DNA of 64,000 bases. Origin: Apostichopus japonicus. Lineage: Eukaryota; Echinodermata; Holothuroidea; Aspidochirotida; Stichopodidae. The notes below the pieces were generated by a model that had not been told where the DNA came from, ran no database searches, and saw only the letters and a list, made by a program, of their open reading frames with translations. This document shows, one piece after another, positions 25,201 through 32,243 of this stretch. Numbering within the stretch: the stretch's first letter is position 1; the number at the start of each line of letters is the position of its first letter. The stretch spans positions 970,501 through 1,034,500 of the forward strand of contig NC_092561.1 in assembly GCF_037975245.1 (NCBI RefSeq), written 5' to 3'. The position numbers and the translations under genes were made by a program.

Positions 25201-26749
25201 ACATTTCAAATAGAAATTTTAGGCTGGACTATTCGTTCATAGCTAACAGCTCCCTAATTGAATCCCTCAGATAAGAAAAAAACCTTGCATGAAAAGTAAA
25301 CGCAGGATTTGATAATAATTATAATAATAAAGAGCCAACCACACCCGTGGCATAGAACTCTGAGTACATTTTAAGAACTAAATAAATTAATTACGCTATG
25401 AAAATTAACACGATTCTTGTCAGCCTGGTTAAAGTTTTTTTGATCAATCAAGAAATTAGAAAGAGGGACGAACAAAAATCGTTATCTGATACTTGATCTT
25501 GTTACCTCTGTGGAGCACCCTGGAGTGTCTGTTTGTGATGATATTTTCTTAACTTAAGTTATAAATTAGATGGCTTAGAGAGTTCTCTCTTCCTAGTCTG
25601 GCGCCATCTTGAATACTACTTCCTGCACTGTCATCCTTCGTTAGTCGGTAACAACGCCTTCCCCCTCCTCGTGAACCGACGACCACCTCGAGACTTAGTC
25701 GGTGAGTAACACTCCAGTCACCGCTTTTAAAAAGGGGGGGGGGGCATTTCAGGAATGGGCGGGGGGGAGGGTAGGTGAAGGACCTTCTACTGCACATTGA
25801 AATGGGATTCTGACGACAAGTTTGAGTAAAGGGGACATTCCCATTATATTCCAATGAATGCCAAAAGGGTGTCTTTGCTTCTCCCAGTATAAAATGGGTA
25901 CAGCTTTGTCCAAATGGACAAATGGACAGAAGATAGTAGTGGTCCTGAAAGTTGGAAGAGAATCAGCAAACAGAATTTTTAAGTTTGCAGATGATCATAT
26001 CCTGACTTGTTTACTTTGTTGTTGTTGTTGTTTTTGTTGTTGTGGTTGTTAAATAGAAAAGTAAAATTGTATTGGTTTGTCTTGGTAGTGAAGTGTCAAA
26101 TGACAGGGTTGGTGTAAGTTTGTGTCTCTTGCTTAGCTGTGATTGGTTCATTCACTGAATAGCGATCCTTCATTATTACTCTTAGCTTTTCCCTCCAGAT
26201 CAATTATTTCACACGACCAACCTCTAAAAACCTTTTGTTCTGTTTAGATCCTCTCAGCTCTCTGTTAGATGACACGACGGCTCCAGCAGTGAATGATACC
26301 ACCACTCTTAATCCAGAGCTTCTTGGAATTACCAAAGAAGACCTACAACAGGTTAGTCATCCTCTGTGTAACCCCCCCACACCCCCTCCCCTTTCTCTAA
26401 CCCACTCATTTTCCTTGTGTTCTTGAAGCAGAGTTAACATTTCTTGATTTTAAGCTCTGAACTCAAGTTCTGTATAACCTTGTCATTTGTTTGCATTTGA
26501 TTTATTAAATTATTCAACAACTTTCCATTCAGAGGGATTTGCATGACTAACATTTCTTGCATTCTATCTTGCTTTCTTTGTTGTCAATGACAGTTGAAAA
26601 TCGATTCCGTGGCATGTCTGAAGGAGAGTTTTCTCAAACGGGTCCTGGACGTTGAGACCAAGTACAGTCCGATGAGGAGATTCCGTTACGCCTTTGTATC
26701 GGCGATGGTCCGAAGAATCCGTAGGCTTCTCATCGTCGACTTGAAATAA
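1128..26749 (+). CDS. NUP205: NUP205 nuclear pore inner-ring protein, 29 exons, 5' partial
   Basis: NUP205 is a large alpha-helical solenoid of the nuclear pore inner ring that bridges NUP93 and NUP35 (Nup192/Nup205 family). I joined 29 exons, all with AG acceptors and GT donors and compatible phases, into 1647 codons plus TAA at 26747-26749. The frame follows vertebrate NUP205 almost end to end: LRNRGDEAGR near the start, DLLPPSLYVPYLEML, GFDPYLEFLRD, SPRTCLHAIL, DTSGPTMRYLR, INRQRSHVQRL, RRKILSILDSID, CRDACEG, SLSET, LGIIVRYLRQ, WRHLEYYFLHC, and a basic C-terminus VRRIRRLLIVDLK. Vertebrate NUP205 is about 2000 aa, so roughly 400 N-terminal residues and the promoter lie upstream of the window. 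No FG repeats are present, as expected for a scaffold nucleoporin. Introns are mostly 0.2-1.8 kb. The family call is firm; individual junctions are my reading and lack transcript support. Confidence 0.95.
2917..3054 (+). CDS. NUP205: NUP205 exon 2 of window
   Basis: Acceptor ttccag, donor gttagt. Residues 40-85 (LGTLYGRDDI to KMSPKQ), phase 0 in and out. It contains the LELxxDYW segment shared with vertebrate NUP205. Confidence 0.9.
3090..3150. repeat. TG/TATG microsatellite
   Basis: A GTATGTATGTGCGTGTATGC-like run just downstream of exon 2. It leads into the dispersed repeat at 3160-3540; the same arrangement is seen at 10905-11260. Confidence 0.7.
3160..3540 (+). repeat. dispersed repeat with AGGTCA motifs, copy 1
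   Basis: Intron 2 of the window. It contains imperfect tandem pieces (TGGTGAGTATAAGAACC, TTTGTGGAGGTTAAAAGG, AAAGGTCATTTGGAGGTC) that recur at 10920-11265. Several AGGTCA half-sites are spaced one base apart. No coding potential or terminal repeats were seen. Confidence 0.6.
3657..4040 (-). mobile_element. CR1/L2-like LINE, 3' end of reverse transcriptase ORF, decayed
   Basis: On the minus strand the sequence reads RLSALNLTTLSTRRLRGDLI then EAFKIMN and a stop, and after a frameshift near 3950 it reads SFTRGHSMKLCAKYSKLNVR then VVSEWNALPQSAIDATSINQF and KGLLDRHLQ. RRLRGDLIEAFKI and WNALP..FK..LD are typical of the C-terminal end of reverse transcriptases in the CR1/L2/Jockey-type non-LTR lineage. 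Only the tail remains and the frame is broken, so it cannot be autonomous. Confidence 0.8.
4441..4600 (+). CDS. NUP205: NUP205 exon 3 of window
   Basis: Acceptor tttgcag, donor gtaaac. Residues 86-138 (MALFKFVRMAGDLL to MNGTGGGGG), ending in phase 1. The exon ends in a GGA run coding for glycines, a microsatellite inside coding sequence that may vary between individuals. Confidence 0.9.
5594..5796 (+). CDS. NUP205: NUP205 exon 4 of window
   Basis: Acceptor cttctcag, donor gtactt. Residues 139-206 (GGSVRSVSWDHFF to TVASW), phase 1 in and 0 out. SWDHFF and QELDGLIAVLKLT match vertebrate SWEHFF and QEQDGLIAFLQLT. Confidence 0.9.
6058..6440. repeat. tandem repeat, about 105-bp unit, about 4 copies
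   Basis: Intronic. Each unit has CATTATATTGGTCTAAACTA, CTCATTCAGAACTTTGG and TATCTCTCTTTTCTTG, separated by G-rich spacers. The apparent ORF at 6137-6385 is only this repeat. Confidence 0.8.
6610..6792 (+). CDS. NUP205: NUP205 exon 5 of window
   Basis: Acceptor cccacag, donor gtacgt. Residues 207-267 (SEEARIQLYENQSW to ALETSQ), phase 0 both ends. It includes CLKTLAVFAKSPEVVMSLWQ, close to vertebrate LLKTLAAFGKSPEIAASLWQ. Confidence 0.92.
6984..7275 (+). mobile_element. tRNA-derived SINE, copy 1
   Basis: The head contains a box A-like TGGCCGAGTGG and a box B-like GGGGTTCGATACC, as in class II (Leu/Ser-type) tRNA. The shared body includes CTTAGCAATCGGGAGG, CATCTGAAATGACT and TTCCAAATTTGAGT. 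Two other copies are at 45700 and 53266. It lies in a NUP205 intron in the sense direction. Confidence 0.85.
7770..7872. repeat. short dispersed repeat, copy A
   Basis: It shares CCAATGTA..GGA, then GTGCTATTTCACACCTCATA, then CATATT with 9725-9790. The homologous part is about 85 bases; its class is unknown. Confidence 0.55.
8348..8605 (+). CDS. NUP205: NUP205 exon 6 of window
   Basis: Acceptor tttgcag, donor gtgagt. Residues 268-353 (IIPTVAHHGAAQ to YKDKADK), phase 0 both ends. VELEEIESR and PGFDPYLEFLRD are family landmarks. Confidence 0.93.
9026..9208 (+). CDS. NUP205: NUP205 exon 7 of window
   Basis: Acceptor ctccag, donor gtaagg. Residues 354-414 (WEVACLVTEVFYQLL to GDLLRL), phase 0 both ends. 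VELQGGG and NKPAGHHLLVHLLND follow the vertebrate order. Confidence 0.93.
9715..9792. repeat. short dispersed repeat, copy B
   Basis: The partner of 7770-7872 in a neighbouring NUP205 intron, in the same orientation, with the 20-base block GTGCTATTTCACACCTCATA intact. Confidence 0.55.
10333..10586 (+). CDS. NUP205: NUP205 exon 8 of window
   Basis: Acceptor ttttcag, donor gtgagt. Residues 415-498 (LLSILDEAAILLNRY to HLVNIT) plus two bases of a split codon. DLFIDLLRNQGMA matches vertebrate LFMDLLRES. Confidence 0.92.
10703..10897. mobile_element. long-TIR MITE, copy A
   Basis: Terminal inverted repeats of about 60 bases: the left end has GAGGAACATAATCTAAGCAT, and the right end reversed has GAGGAGCATAATGTAAGC. 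Both ends read GAATAGT(A/C)C / GGATAGTCC at the extremity. A second copy is at 24963-25236. No ORF; target duplication not clear. Confidence 0.75.
10905..11265 (+). repeat. dispersed repeat with AGGTCA motifs, copy 2
   Basis: Same family and same microsatellite lead-in as 3160-3540. A perfect direct repeat AGGTCA-A-AGGTCA (DR1) lies at 11197-11209. Confidence 0.6.
11395..11515 (+). CDS. NUP205: NUP205 exon 9 of window
   Basis: Acceptor tgtttag, donor gtgagt. Residues 499-539 (QLVVFGSLLPEHALYA to MFSTDK), entering on the split codon CA-G. The donor is followed almost at once by a long 35/37-bp repeat array in the intron. Confidence 0.88.
11540..12118. repeat. AT-rich minisatellite, 35/37-bp unit, about 16 copies
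   Basis: It starts about 25 bases after the exon 9 donor. The units alternate between ATATGTTTGTATTATATATG and ATATGTTTGTAATATATATA versions followed by TGTGTGTATGATGGA. Open reading frames here (on both strands) are by-products of the repeat. Confidence 0.95.
12734..12830 (+). CDS. NUP205: NUP205 exon 10 of window
   Basis: Acceptor tttacag, donor gtaagg. Residues 540-571 (GLFKKLLHGFVECLD to ELSHE), ending in phase 1. GFVECLD is a conserved landmark and is followed by an acidic stretch. Confidence 0.92.
12984..13151 (+). CDS. NUP205: NUP205 exon 11 of window
   Basis: Acceptor atttcag, donor gttagt. Residues 572-627 (GEISLEELQSRHICEAR to EIQDP), phase 1 both ends. NLRKPVSKTEIQDPG corresponds to vertebrate LKKPVSTTNLQDPG. 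Confidence 0.92.
13715..13960 (+). CDS. NUP205: NUP205 exon 12 of window
   Basis: Acceptor tgatag, donor gtaagt. Residues 628-709 (GIWGSPRTCLHAIL to FNKHSE), phase 1 both ends. SPRTCLHAIL, SPQLAEL and DTSGPTMRYLR are among the most conserved segments of the gene. Confidence 0.95.
14339..14497 (+). CDS. NUP205: NUP205 exon 13 of window
   Basis: Acceptor cttcag, donor gtgagt. Residues 710-762 (NEREDRLRLNQQAW to HFIEE), phase 1 both ends. INRQRSHVQRL matches vertebrate LNRQRSHTQRL. Confidence 0.93.
14804..14905 (+). CDS. NUP205: NUP205 exon 14 of window
   Basis: Acceptor atcggcag, donor gtaagt. Residues 763-796 (DDKSTPSQLHHSL to GQDQDVVVQ), phase 1 both ends. It is a poorly conserved acidic linker. 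Its last 37 bases plus donor are repeated in the following intron (14914-15196). Read-through past the normal donor meets TGA at 14911-14913. Confidence 0.85.
14869..15196 (+). repeat. tandem array made from NUP205 exon 14 end plus splice donor
   Basis: The exon end TTTGATCCCGGACAGGATCA, then GGTTGTACAAG/GTAAGTG, recurs in degraded form. Copies: about 14920 (GACGAGGATC, GGTAATTGG), 14965 (GATCAGGTTGTAGTTGTTCG, GGTAAGTTG), 15007 (TTTGATCCCAGACAAAATAT), 15066 (TTTGATACCAGGATAGGATC, CAAGATGAGTGG), 15119 (TTTGATCCCAGAGAGGATCA, ATAAGTGG) and 15161 (TGGATATCAGGATGGGATCA, GGATAAGTGG). The unit is about 40-55 bp, all in the same orientation. Confidence 0.75.
15388..15635 (+). CDS. NUP205: NUP205 exon 15 of window
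   Basis: Acceptor tcgccag, donor gtcagt. Residues 797-879 (GLQIRRKILSILDSID to RSRLEE), phase 1 in and 0 out. RRKILSILDSID and CNLKLLHRILTAELNNLQG match vertebrate NUP205. Confidence 0.94.
15795..16490 (+). mobile_element. GCAGCC-rich dispersed element, copy 1, with expanded 21-bp minisatellite
   Basis: Its edges match the copies at 27225 and 60365: left TCCAAAGTAGAATGTTGAG..GCTGCAG, right ATAATCTC..TTGATATATTGAT then TTTACAGCTGCTGCAG. The centre (about 15825-16372) is an array of 21-bp units alternating CATCATGCAGCCAGGATGCA and CATCATGCAGTCAGACTGCA. The unit length is a multiple of three, so several frames stay open without coding for anything recognisable. Confidence 0.7.
16819..17010 (+). 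CDS. NUP205: NUP205 exon 16 of window
   Basis: Acceptor tttttag, donor gtagga. Residues 880-943 (EVGIILRAAVERN to LLQELLAK), phase 0 both ends. SRRHAFDAWRQVVEVLLTSC parallels vertebrate AKRHALESWRQLVEIILTAC. Confidence 0.93.
17195..17462 (+). CDS. NUP205: NUP205 exon 17 of window
   Basis: Acceptor ttgatag, donor gtacgg. Residues 944-1032 (VLDEDASSELTSPVAG to LRFLLLS), ending in phase 1. The middle (about residues 980-1010) is a divergent serine-rich loop. Confidence 0.88.
17818..18056 (+). CDS. NUP205: NUP205 exon 18 of window
   Basis: Acceptor ttcgcag, donor gtaata. Residues 1033-1112 (GGSHQLVRANLYGALL to GQEVGR), phase 1 in and 0 out. LYGALLNYLQI and CRDACEGQEVGR match vertebrate LYGSLLYYLQI and CRDACDGHDIGR. 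Confidence 0.94.
18791..18982 (+). CDS. NUP205: NUP205 exon 19 of window
   Basis: Acceptor tttctag, donor gtgaga. Residues 1113-1176 (TLALSVLSAVLSSDK to YIYESTM), phase 0 both ends. It ends at the conserved YTYESKM-type motif. Confidence 0.92.
19522..19643 (+). CDS. NUP205: NUP205 exon 20 of window
   Basis: Acceptor tttatag, donor gtaagt. Residues 1177-1216 (SFLTVVAEDPVGAKA to PDREIQ) plus two bases. QFLDLRPD matches vertebrate QVYDMRPE. Confidence 0.9.
20400..20562 (+). CDS. NUP205: NUP205 exon 21 of window
   Basis: Acceptor cttccag, donor gtaaag. Residues 1217-1271 (LYPAPGSSSWDQYEQE to NAAVHQ), phase 2 in and 0 out. FVPTVMSRYRQLFFPVLRLCQ parallels the vertebrate FIPTPVDRYRQILLPALQLCQ region. 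Confidence 0.92.
21071..21203 (+). CDS. NUP205: NUP205 exon 22 of window
   Basis: Acceptor tgacag, donor gtaagt. Residues 1272-1315 (VLNLVVSHADVFTAIL to GSVVGG), ending in phase 1. VLNLVVSHADVF matches vertebrate VLQFLISHSDTI. Confidence 0.9.
21372..21912. repeat. C-rich minisatellite, about 17-bp unit
   Basis: Variants of CTCATCCCCATCGCCAC and CTCGTCCCCATTGTCAC fill the intron between exons 22 and 23. It is strongly strand-asymmetric (C-rich on +). The long overlapping ORFs are artefacts. Confidence 0.93.
22204..22464 (+). CDS. NUP205: NUP205 exon 23 of window
   Basis: Acceptor ttcacag, donor gtgaga. Residues 1316-1402 (VDYFDPSLSETSGP to TVIVRS), phase 1 both ends. It corresponds to the vertebrate region with a SLMELQGHIGRFQRQ-type stretch followed by EIELAMQQICANVMEYCQ. 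Confidence 0.88.
22911..22991 (+). CDS. NUP205: NUP205 exon 24 of window
   Basis: The shortest exon: acceptor ttcacag, donor gtatgt. Residues 1403-1429 (GTTAADCQILFTPS to DNSRTV), phase 1 both ends. LFTPSM matches vertebrate LFTPSL. Confidence 0.87.
23040..23470. repeat. tandem repeat, about 60-bp unit, about 7 copies
   Basis: Units carry GGTTTATACCAAGTTTATTT, GTCAGTGGGGATCATGTTTA and TTCATTAGATTCAACC. Alternate units share variants (ACAGAGAATATT versus ACCAAGTTTATT), indicating a higher-order unit of about 120 bp. Intron between exons 24 and 25. Confidence 0.9.
23623..23789 (+). CDS. NUP205: NUP205 exon 25 of window
   Basis: Acceptor ttcccag, donor gtacgt. Residues 1430-1485 (DLSFANLDVSKPP to TEEVKE), phase 1 in and 0 out. 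PSLGIIVRYLRQTSHEF and LPTEEVKE match the vertebrate LGIIIYLLKQSANDFF and LPPDEIKE. Confidence 0.93.
24097..24220 (+). CDS. NUP205: NUP205 exon 26 of window
   Basis: Acceptor tttaacag, donor gtatcc. Residues 1486-1526 (LALQSTVIGKETI to LHLALLY), ending in phase 1. I chose the donor at 24221 because it restores the frame to the WRHLEYY exon. Confidence 0.82.
24963..25236. mobile_element. long-TIR MITE, copy B
   Basis: The left end GAATAGTCCAGGTCAAAATT..AGGAACATAATCTAAGCAT and the right end ATGCTTAGATTATGTTCCTC..GGCTGGACTATTC are inverted repeats of about 60 bases. It is the same family as 10703-10897, with a longer centre. No ORF. Confidence 0.85.
25597..25701 (+). CDS. NUP205: NUP205 exon 27 of window
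   Basis: Acceptor ttcctag, donor gtgagt. Residues 1527-1561 (FWRHLEYYFLHCHP to PPRDLV), phase 1 both ends. WRHLEYYFLHC is a hallmark shared with vertebrate WRHLEYYLLHC. Confidence 0.93.
26248..26351 (+). CDS. NUP205: NUP205 exon 28 of window
   Basis: Acceptor tgtttag, donor gttagt. Residues 1562-1596 (DPLSSLLDDTTAPAV to KEDLQQ), phase 1 in and 0 out. ITKEDLQQ matches vertebrate VSQHDLDQL. Confidence 0.88.
26594..26749 (+). CDS. NUP205: NUP205 last coding exon
   Basis: Acceptor atgacag; stop TAA at 26747-26749. Residues 1597-1647 (LKIDSVACLKESF to LLIVDLK). KYSPMRRFRYAFVSAMVRRIR matches vertebrate LYSKVRSRYSFIQALVRRIR, fixing the C-terminus. Confidence 0.95.
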   Translation: MKIDSVACLKESFLKRVLDVETKYSPMRRFRYAFVSAMVRRIRRLLIVDLK

Positions 26750-27224
26750 CTGCCTCCTTGTGGTGTAACTGAATTGTGAATTCTCCGGAAATGGCCATCG
26801 GGTGAAAGCCGAGGAGAAACGATCATGAAATTCTGTAATCGATTGGCGGGAGAGAGACAGAGATAGAAGAATGAGGAGCATAACAAAGAAAATTGATACA
26901 TAGTTGTTAGAGATGTTATCAGAAGATGTTTATTTCGGAATGCTTACAGTTTGTGGGTGATACCCTGTTTGCTGGATGTACTAATATCCCTAAAGAACAT
27001 TCTTCTTGTTTAGATAAAATTTTAAAAAATGCTGATTCAGACAAGCTCTGGACTGCTGTGGTGACCTAGGACCAAAGGGAAGTAGTTGATCTTCCTGTAA
27101 GATTTGAATAATGCTATGTAAAATTATTTATTTATGGTGTCACGATGTTGTAATACACATATTTGCCAGGGTATCGTTATGCAGATAAAATTGCATCATG
27201 TAAGTGTGCGTTCCATCTGACGCA
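26750..27224 (+). other. NUP205 3' UTR and downstream
   Basis: Non-coding sequence after the stop, presumably 3' UTR. No repeat or second gene is visible in it. Confidence 0.6.
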
Positions 27225-27385
27225 GTGTCAAAAGTAGCATGCTGAGAGGGCTGCAGCCAGACTGCAGCCGGGCTGTGTAGTGCAGTTTAACACAGTATCC
27301 ACTGCTGGTCTTCAGAAATAATCTCTACAATATGATATTGATTTAGCCTTGCTGCAGGGGGAAATTTACAGCTGTCTTCTCTGAC
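27225..27385 (+). mobile_element. GCAGCC-rich dispersed element, copy 2
   Basis: Compact copy: AAAAGTAGCATGCTGAG, GGGCTGCAGCCAGACTGCAG, CACTGCTGGTCTTCAG, ATAATCTCTACAATATGATA, CCTTGCTGCAGG, TTTACAGCTG. It has only two or three CTGCAGCC units where copy 1 has a long array. Confidence 0.65.
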
Positions 27386-28684
27386 ACTATGCCGAAATTA
27401 GGTGTCCAGCTTTGGAAATGATTGGTGTCTTCATTCAGACTTACTTAGTCGTACATTTTTCCGAGTAATTAAAATTTACCCGTCATTATGAAGTAACTAA
27501 GCAAAGAATAAATTGTTAACGAGGGACTACTTTCTTATTCAGTGGGCAGTAGACTTTCTAAAATTACTGAATATTACAAATAGATGGTAAAAAGATGGTT
27601 GATTCTTTCTTTATGTTACAAAAACATCAAGAATGCCACAAAAGTTTGATTCCCTATTATGACTCATTAATTCTAATTAGATGCTTAGACCATGTAAGAC
27701 TAATTAGATGTACGACTAATTAGATGTAAGACTCTTCTCTGATGTGACACAATACTACGAGGAAGTTTGTGATAATGAAAAAATATTGTAAGAAAATAGT
27801 TGGCAGTGAATCAAATTAAAATTTGTTGACTTGTTGTATACAAGGAATCTTGGGAATTTATAAAAGGTTTATAGAATCATTTTTATTGTCGCATTGAAAC
27901 CATAAATCAAGTATCTTTGTGACTGCCAGCCTGTTCTTTTTCAAGTCTTTTGACGAAGAAGAAGATGAGCAAACCATTTGAAGAACTATCATGAATTATG
28001 AGGGATTGTCCATGAATAGAACTGAATCTATTATACATTAGTACAAAACTCTGCTGTAAGCTGTCAACATTAAAACCAACAGCTCGATATTTGATCCTGA
28101 TGCTTAGGAATTTAAGTTATGATTTTAGGAAAGACTTGCGCAAAAACAGATCAAGTGACATCTTCCCTTGCTTATTTTACGATATACAAATTAAGTGCTT
28201 CTAGGGTATCACAAATCTATCGCTAGATAAATTTCCATATTTTGCTGTGAAAGCCTTGAACTCCAATCTCAGAAGCTCTCAAGGCCAATGATAACAGGAA
28301 ACATCAGTTATTCAGATAATATCTCCATGACGATGCTGTTATCACAAACAAACAACACATTTTTTTTTTTTCTGGAGTAGCTGTAGGCTTTTCTGACAAG
28401 ATTTGTTAGCTTCTGAGAATCAGTGAGAAAGGTAAGAACCACGGTTGCAGTTATTGTTGTGTGAAATGTTGGATAACTTTCCTTGAAAGGATGAATTTAT
28501 AATGATTTTGTAGTCTGGAAGGATAATATGCTGTAATATTGGGGAAGACAATGTTTTGCTGAGATTGAAATGAATGGCGATAGAAATCCATTCAGAACAT
28601 TTGAACCTGCGAACACAGAGATGATACTGAAGCAGAACGTTGCACGAAAACGTTGGATACACTCCTGTCATGGACTGTGGTCGT
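27386..28684. other. non-coding, nothing recognised
   Basis: AT-rich sequence with a short TAGATGTAAGACTAATTAGA duplication near 27690-27730. The reading frame at 28570-28926 is mainly the following minisatellite. Confidence 0.5.
27507..27512 (+). promoter_or_regulatory. candidate poly(A) signal for NUP205
   Basis: AATAAA about 760 bases after the NUP205 stop is the first canonical signal I found on this strand. Further AATAAA copies at 29746 and 29874 are alternatives; if they are used, the CArG-rich minisatellite at 28685-29425 would lie in the 3' UTR. Confidence 0.3.
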
Positions 28685-29425
28685 ACAGTACACCATATAT
28701 GGTCTTATTGTGCACCATATATGGTCTTATTGTGCACCATATATGGTCTTATTGTGCACCATGTATGGTCTTATTGTGCACCATATATGGTCTTTTTGTG
28801 CACCATACTGATCTTATTGTGCACCATATATGGTCTTATTGTGCAACATATATGGTCTTATTGTGCACCATATATGGTCTTATTGTGCACCATATATGGT
28901 CTTATTGTGCACCGTATATGGTCTAATAGTGCACCATATATGGTCTAATTGTGCACCATATATGGTCTAATAGTGCACCATATATGGTCTTATTGTGCAC
29001 TGATATGGTCTTATTGTGCACCATACATGGTCTTATTGTGCACCATATATGGTCTTATTGTGCACCATATATGGTCTTATGTGCACTGATATGGTCTTAT
29101 TGTACACCATATATGGTCTTATGTGCACCATATATGATCTTATTGTGCACCGTATATGGTCTTATTGTGTGTCATATTTGGTCTCACAGTGCACCTTATG
29201 TAGTCTTGCAGTACACCATTTATGGTTCTTAATCTGTTACATTTTATAAATTACAGTATAACTTGTTCTTAAAGTACACCTTATTATGCGGTCGTATAGT
29301 GCACCGTATATGGTGTTAAAGTCTGTAGTCAAACAGTGCACCATGCATGGTTGCACAGTACACCATATATGGTCTCTGATTGCACCATGTGTGGTCTTAC
29401 AGTGCACCATGTATGGTCTCACATT
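28685..29425. repeat. 22-bp minisatellite carrying CArG-box cores
   Basis: The unit has the palindromic core ACCATATATGGT followed by CTTATTGTGC, so each intact unit contains CCATATATGG, a perfect match to the SRF/MADS consensus CC(A/T)6GG. I count about 14 exact cores plus one CCATTTATGG; others are mutated (CCATGTATGG, CCGTATATGG). The distal part from about 29160 is more degraded. Confidence 0.93.
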
Positions 29426-32243
29426 GCACCATTACTTGACCTGTAACTATTAACATTGTTAATATGAAAGAAAGTTCTAAAAACACAGCTCTAGTTTACT
29501 CTGCTGTAGGTGTACCGTGACATTTAAACCTGTTTTTTGGGGGAAGTTGGGGGGAGTTGGGGGGGGTGGGGTGGGACTGCCTTTGGTTTGAATGATCACT
29601 ATTAATCAGAAGAAGAATTACAAGTGTATATTGTTATTGATTATTCCTCGAGATGCTCTCACATTCATGCCCTTGCCATGGTAGGGAATATTGTATATAC
29701 TTTATGTCAGGTATTAAATACTGTCAGTGACATTCACACACTGACAATAAATTTTGCACTGATTTGTAAGAATCCTGTCATTGTTTTGTTAATTTGAATA
29801 GTTTAACGTCAACTATGTCAGATCTTTTGGTAACCCGAGCCACCGCAGGAATGACGTTCTGTGTTGAGATTTGAATAAACCGAAGATATGTTTGTTTTTA
29901 AATAACAAGGCCAGCACAGTTATTGTAGGAGTGAAGACCATAGAAAAAAAACAAAATGGTAAACTGCCCATCTACTGCAAAAATTGCTTTTGTAATTAAA
30001 TATAAAAAACTTGGAAGGACCTCATGTTTCAATCCTAGCACAATCTTTAAACATGATCTGATCTGAACACCGACTTATGGACACGCTATGACTCCCCACC
30101 AATCCTTCCATCTCGTGTTTTCATATCGCCCCCCTTAATTTTCTGATTTTACTCTTTTCGTTGATCAACAGACCATATAAAGTGGCCTCTCCATCTATTT
30201 ATATTAAACGTGTCCACTTGTTTTGGTTTCTGTCCCCCTCCCTCTCCCCCTTCCCCCCCCCCGATTTATGAAGGTCCTGCTAAGATGGAAACCTCATGCC
30301 ATCTAGCTTTTATACAAATTTTATCATGGTTGAATTATGCTTCTACTTGCTCTAAAGTTGTACTGGTTTGCTAAGGGAGGGGGAGAGGTGGAAATGGGTT
30401 GGGGGGTGGGGAGAGAAGGTTAACCATTCTTTTGGTTGCATCTGATGGATAAGACCAGATGTGAATGTCAAATTATTTCAAAGTACCAACCAAATTTAGA
30501 GAACTGTTTTAGAAATATCTTGTAGAAATTGTAATCCTGCAAGGAAACAGAATTTCTTCGAGGATATTTAGCGCTTGATTTTGCAGGTATGAACTCCACA
30601 AAGACTGCCTTTCAATACCTGCATGACACAATGTGGTGGATTTTAGACACAGGTCTTACCCATGGGGATTAAAAAAAATTGCAGAAATTGTAGGGTTGCA
30701 ATTATTCCAATTTTTTGTTATTAAAAGTTTCCTTTATATTAATGGCCTCTAGCATGGAATATTTAACATGGTTGACAAATGGGGCATGAAACCCTGATAC
30801 CTTATCTGCAAAATCATCATAACACCCAAGGGAAACACACCAAGAATTCACCAGTACTTTCCAGAAACGGGCACATCATGAAAATCACTTACGAGAAAAT
30901 AATGTACGTCCAACGGAAACGAAATAATTGGTGGGAAGTGGCGTGGAAAATTAGGAAGCATTTCCTCGAATATGGGACTCGGCTGTTGACTGACATACTG
31001 TAGCTCTCCCTTTTGAGCAGGAGCAAGATTTAGTTTGATGATGACTGTGGCATTAGAAAACCTTGGCGAGCTATTAGTCCATCCCGGCTATAGTATAACA
31101 GAAGATCTGGAAATACAGTGTGAAAGTTTGATTATTGAAATTGTTTGCTGGAATAACCTCTATATTCATCTTGATTCAAAAGTGTGTGAAATTTAAAACT
31201 TGTCTTGTTATAAAATGTGATTAAAACCCACTGAATTATCCCCCTTCGTGGTCGGACCTCGGAAGAAATTGCAGATAGTCAAAAGGTAAATGAAATGTTC
31301 AGATTGAGTCAGATCATCTTAGAGTGGGAGATATTAATTGAGGTGTAAAAAACAAAGGGATATTCCAGTGGCTGAAGTTGATTGCTTATTAAAAGTACCG
31401 GAAGTTTTTTGCCATCGTGGGTCAAGCTTTATACCCCTAAATTCTAGCGTGATGGAACTAATGATCTAACCAAAAGTTTGAGTCTCTCCCATATGGTTTT
31501 CATGAATTGAGAGTCATTAAGTGAATGCTAATTAGCCTACAAAAAATGTTGCAGTGTGGGAAAAGGCTTTGATAATAGCAGTTAAATGCTCTTTTTTTTT
31601 TGGGGGGGGGGATCACCTTCAACTGAGCACCAGTAACCCAATCAGGACTAAAATTAAGTTTTGTTGGGGGGGAAGTGGAGAGGGAGGAAAATAATTGGGG
31701 GGTGGCTAATTTATGGGAACAGAATTATGCAGGAGTTTTTTAAGTATCTTCTTAGTTTATTGATGGGAAGGGTGAATCGGGTTGCGGTTACTCTTAAAAT
31801 AACCTTTATTTCCTTTTTTTCTGGGACACGTGAAGAGAAAACGTAAGGAAAACAAAGAGACGACACATATTAAGCATATCTTTCAGGTAGATTTTTTGAA
31901 AGTGAATATCAAAAGGTCAGGCGAAGAAACATTGATTCAAGGTTGATACATTGTACACAAACATACAAGGTAGAGAGAAGTAGCTTTACATAATTCTTCA
32001 TAAAGAGAAATATCTTTTTTTATATAATATACAATTATTATTATTATTATCTCTTTCACACACACACAAAATATCGAACTCAATTTTCTTAAAAATCTCG
32101 ACATGCTCTCATCTGTGAGTCCATACAGAACTGCGGTTGACAATAAGGTTGCAACGTGTAGCATATATCTAGATTTGCATCTTAACCTTGAGTCTCTTAC
32201 TAAAGGAATAGAAGAATTCCCTATATCTGCACCCTAAAACCTA
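29426..32243. other. intergenic, no gene recognised
   Basis: Convergent intergenic DNA with several G-rich patches (29550, 30375, 31600, 31670) and candidate poly(A) signals for the + strand at 29746 and 29874. The 74-codon frame at 30779 has no recognisable motif. Confidence 0.5.

Noticed and set aside
28570-29249. ORFs with repeated HHIWSYCAPYMVLLCT
   Set aside because: Translation of the 22-bp CArG minisatellite in successive frames.
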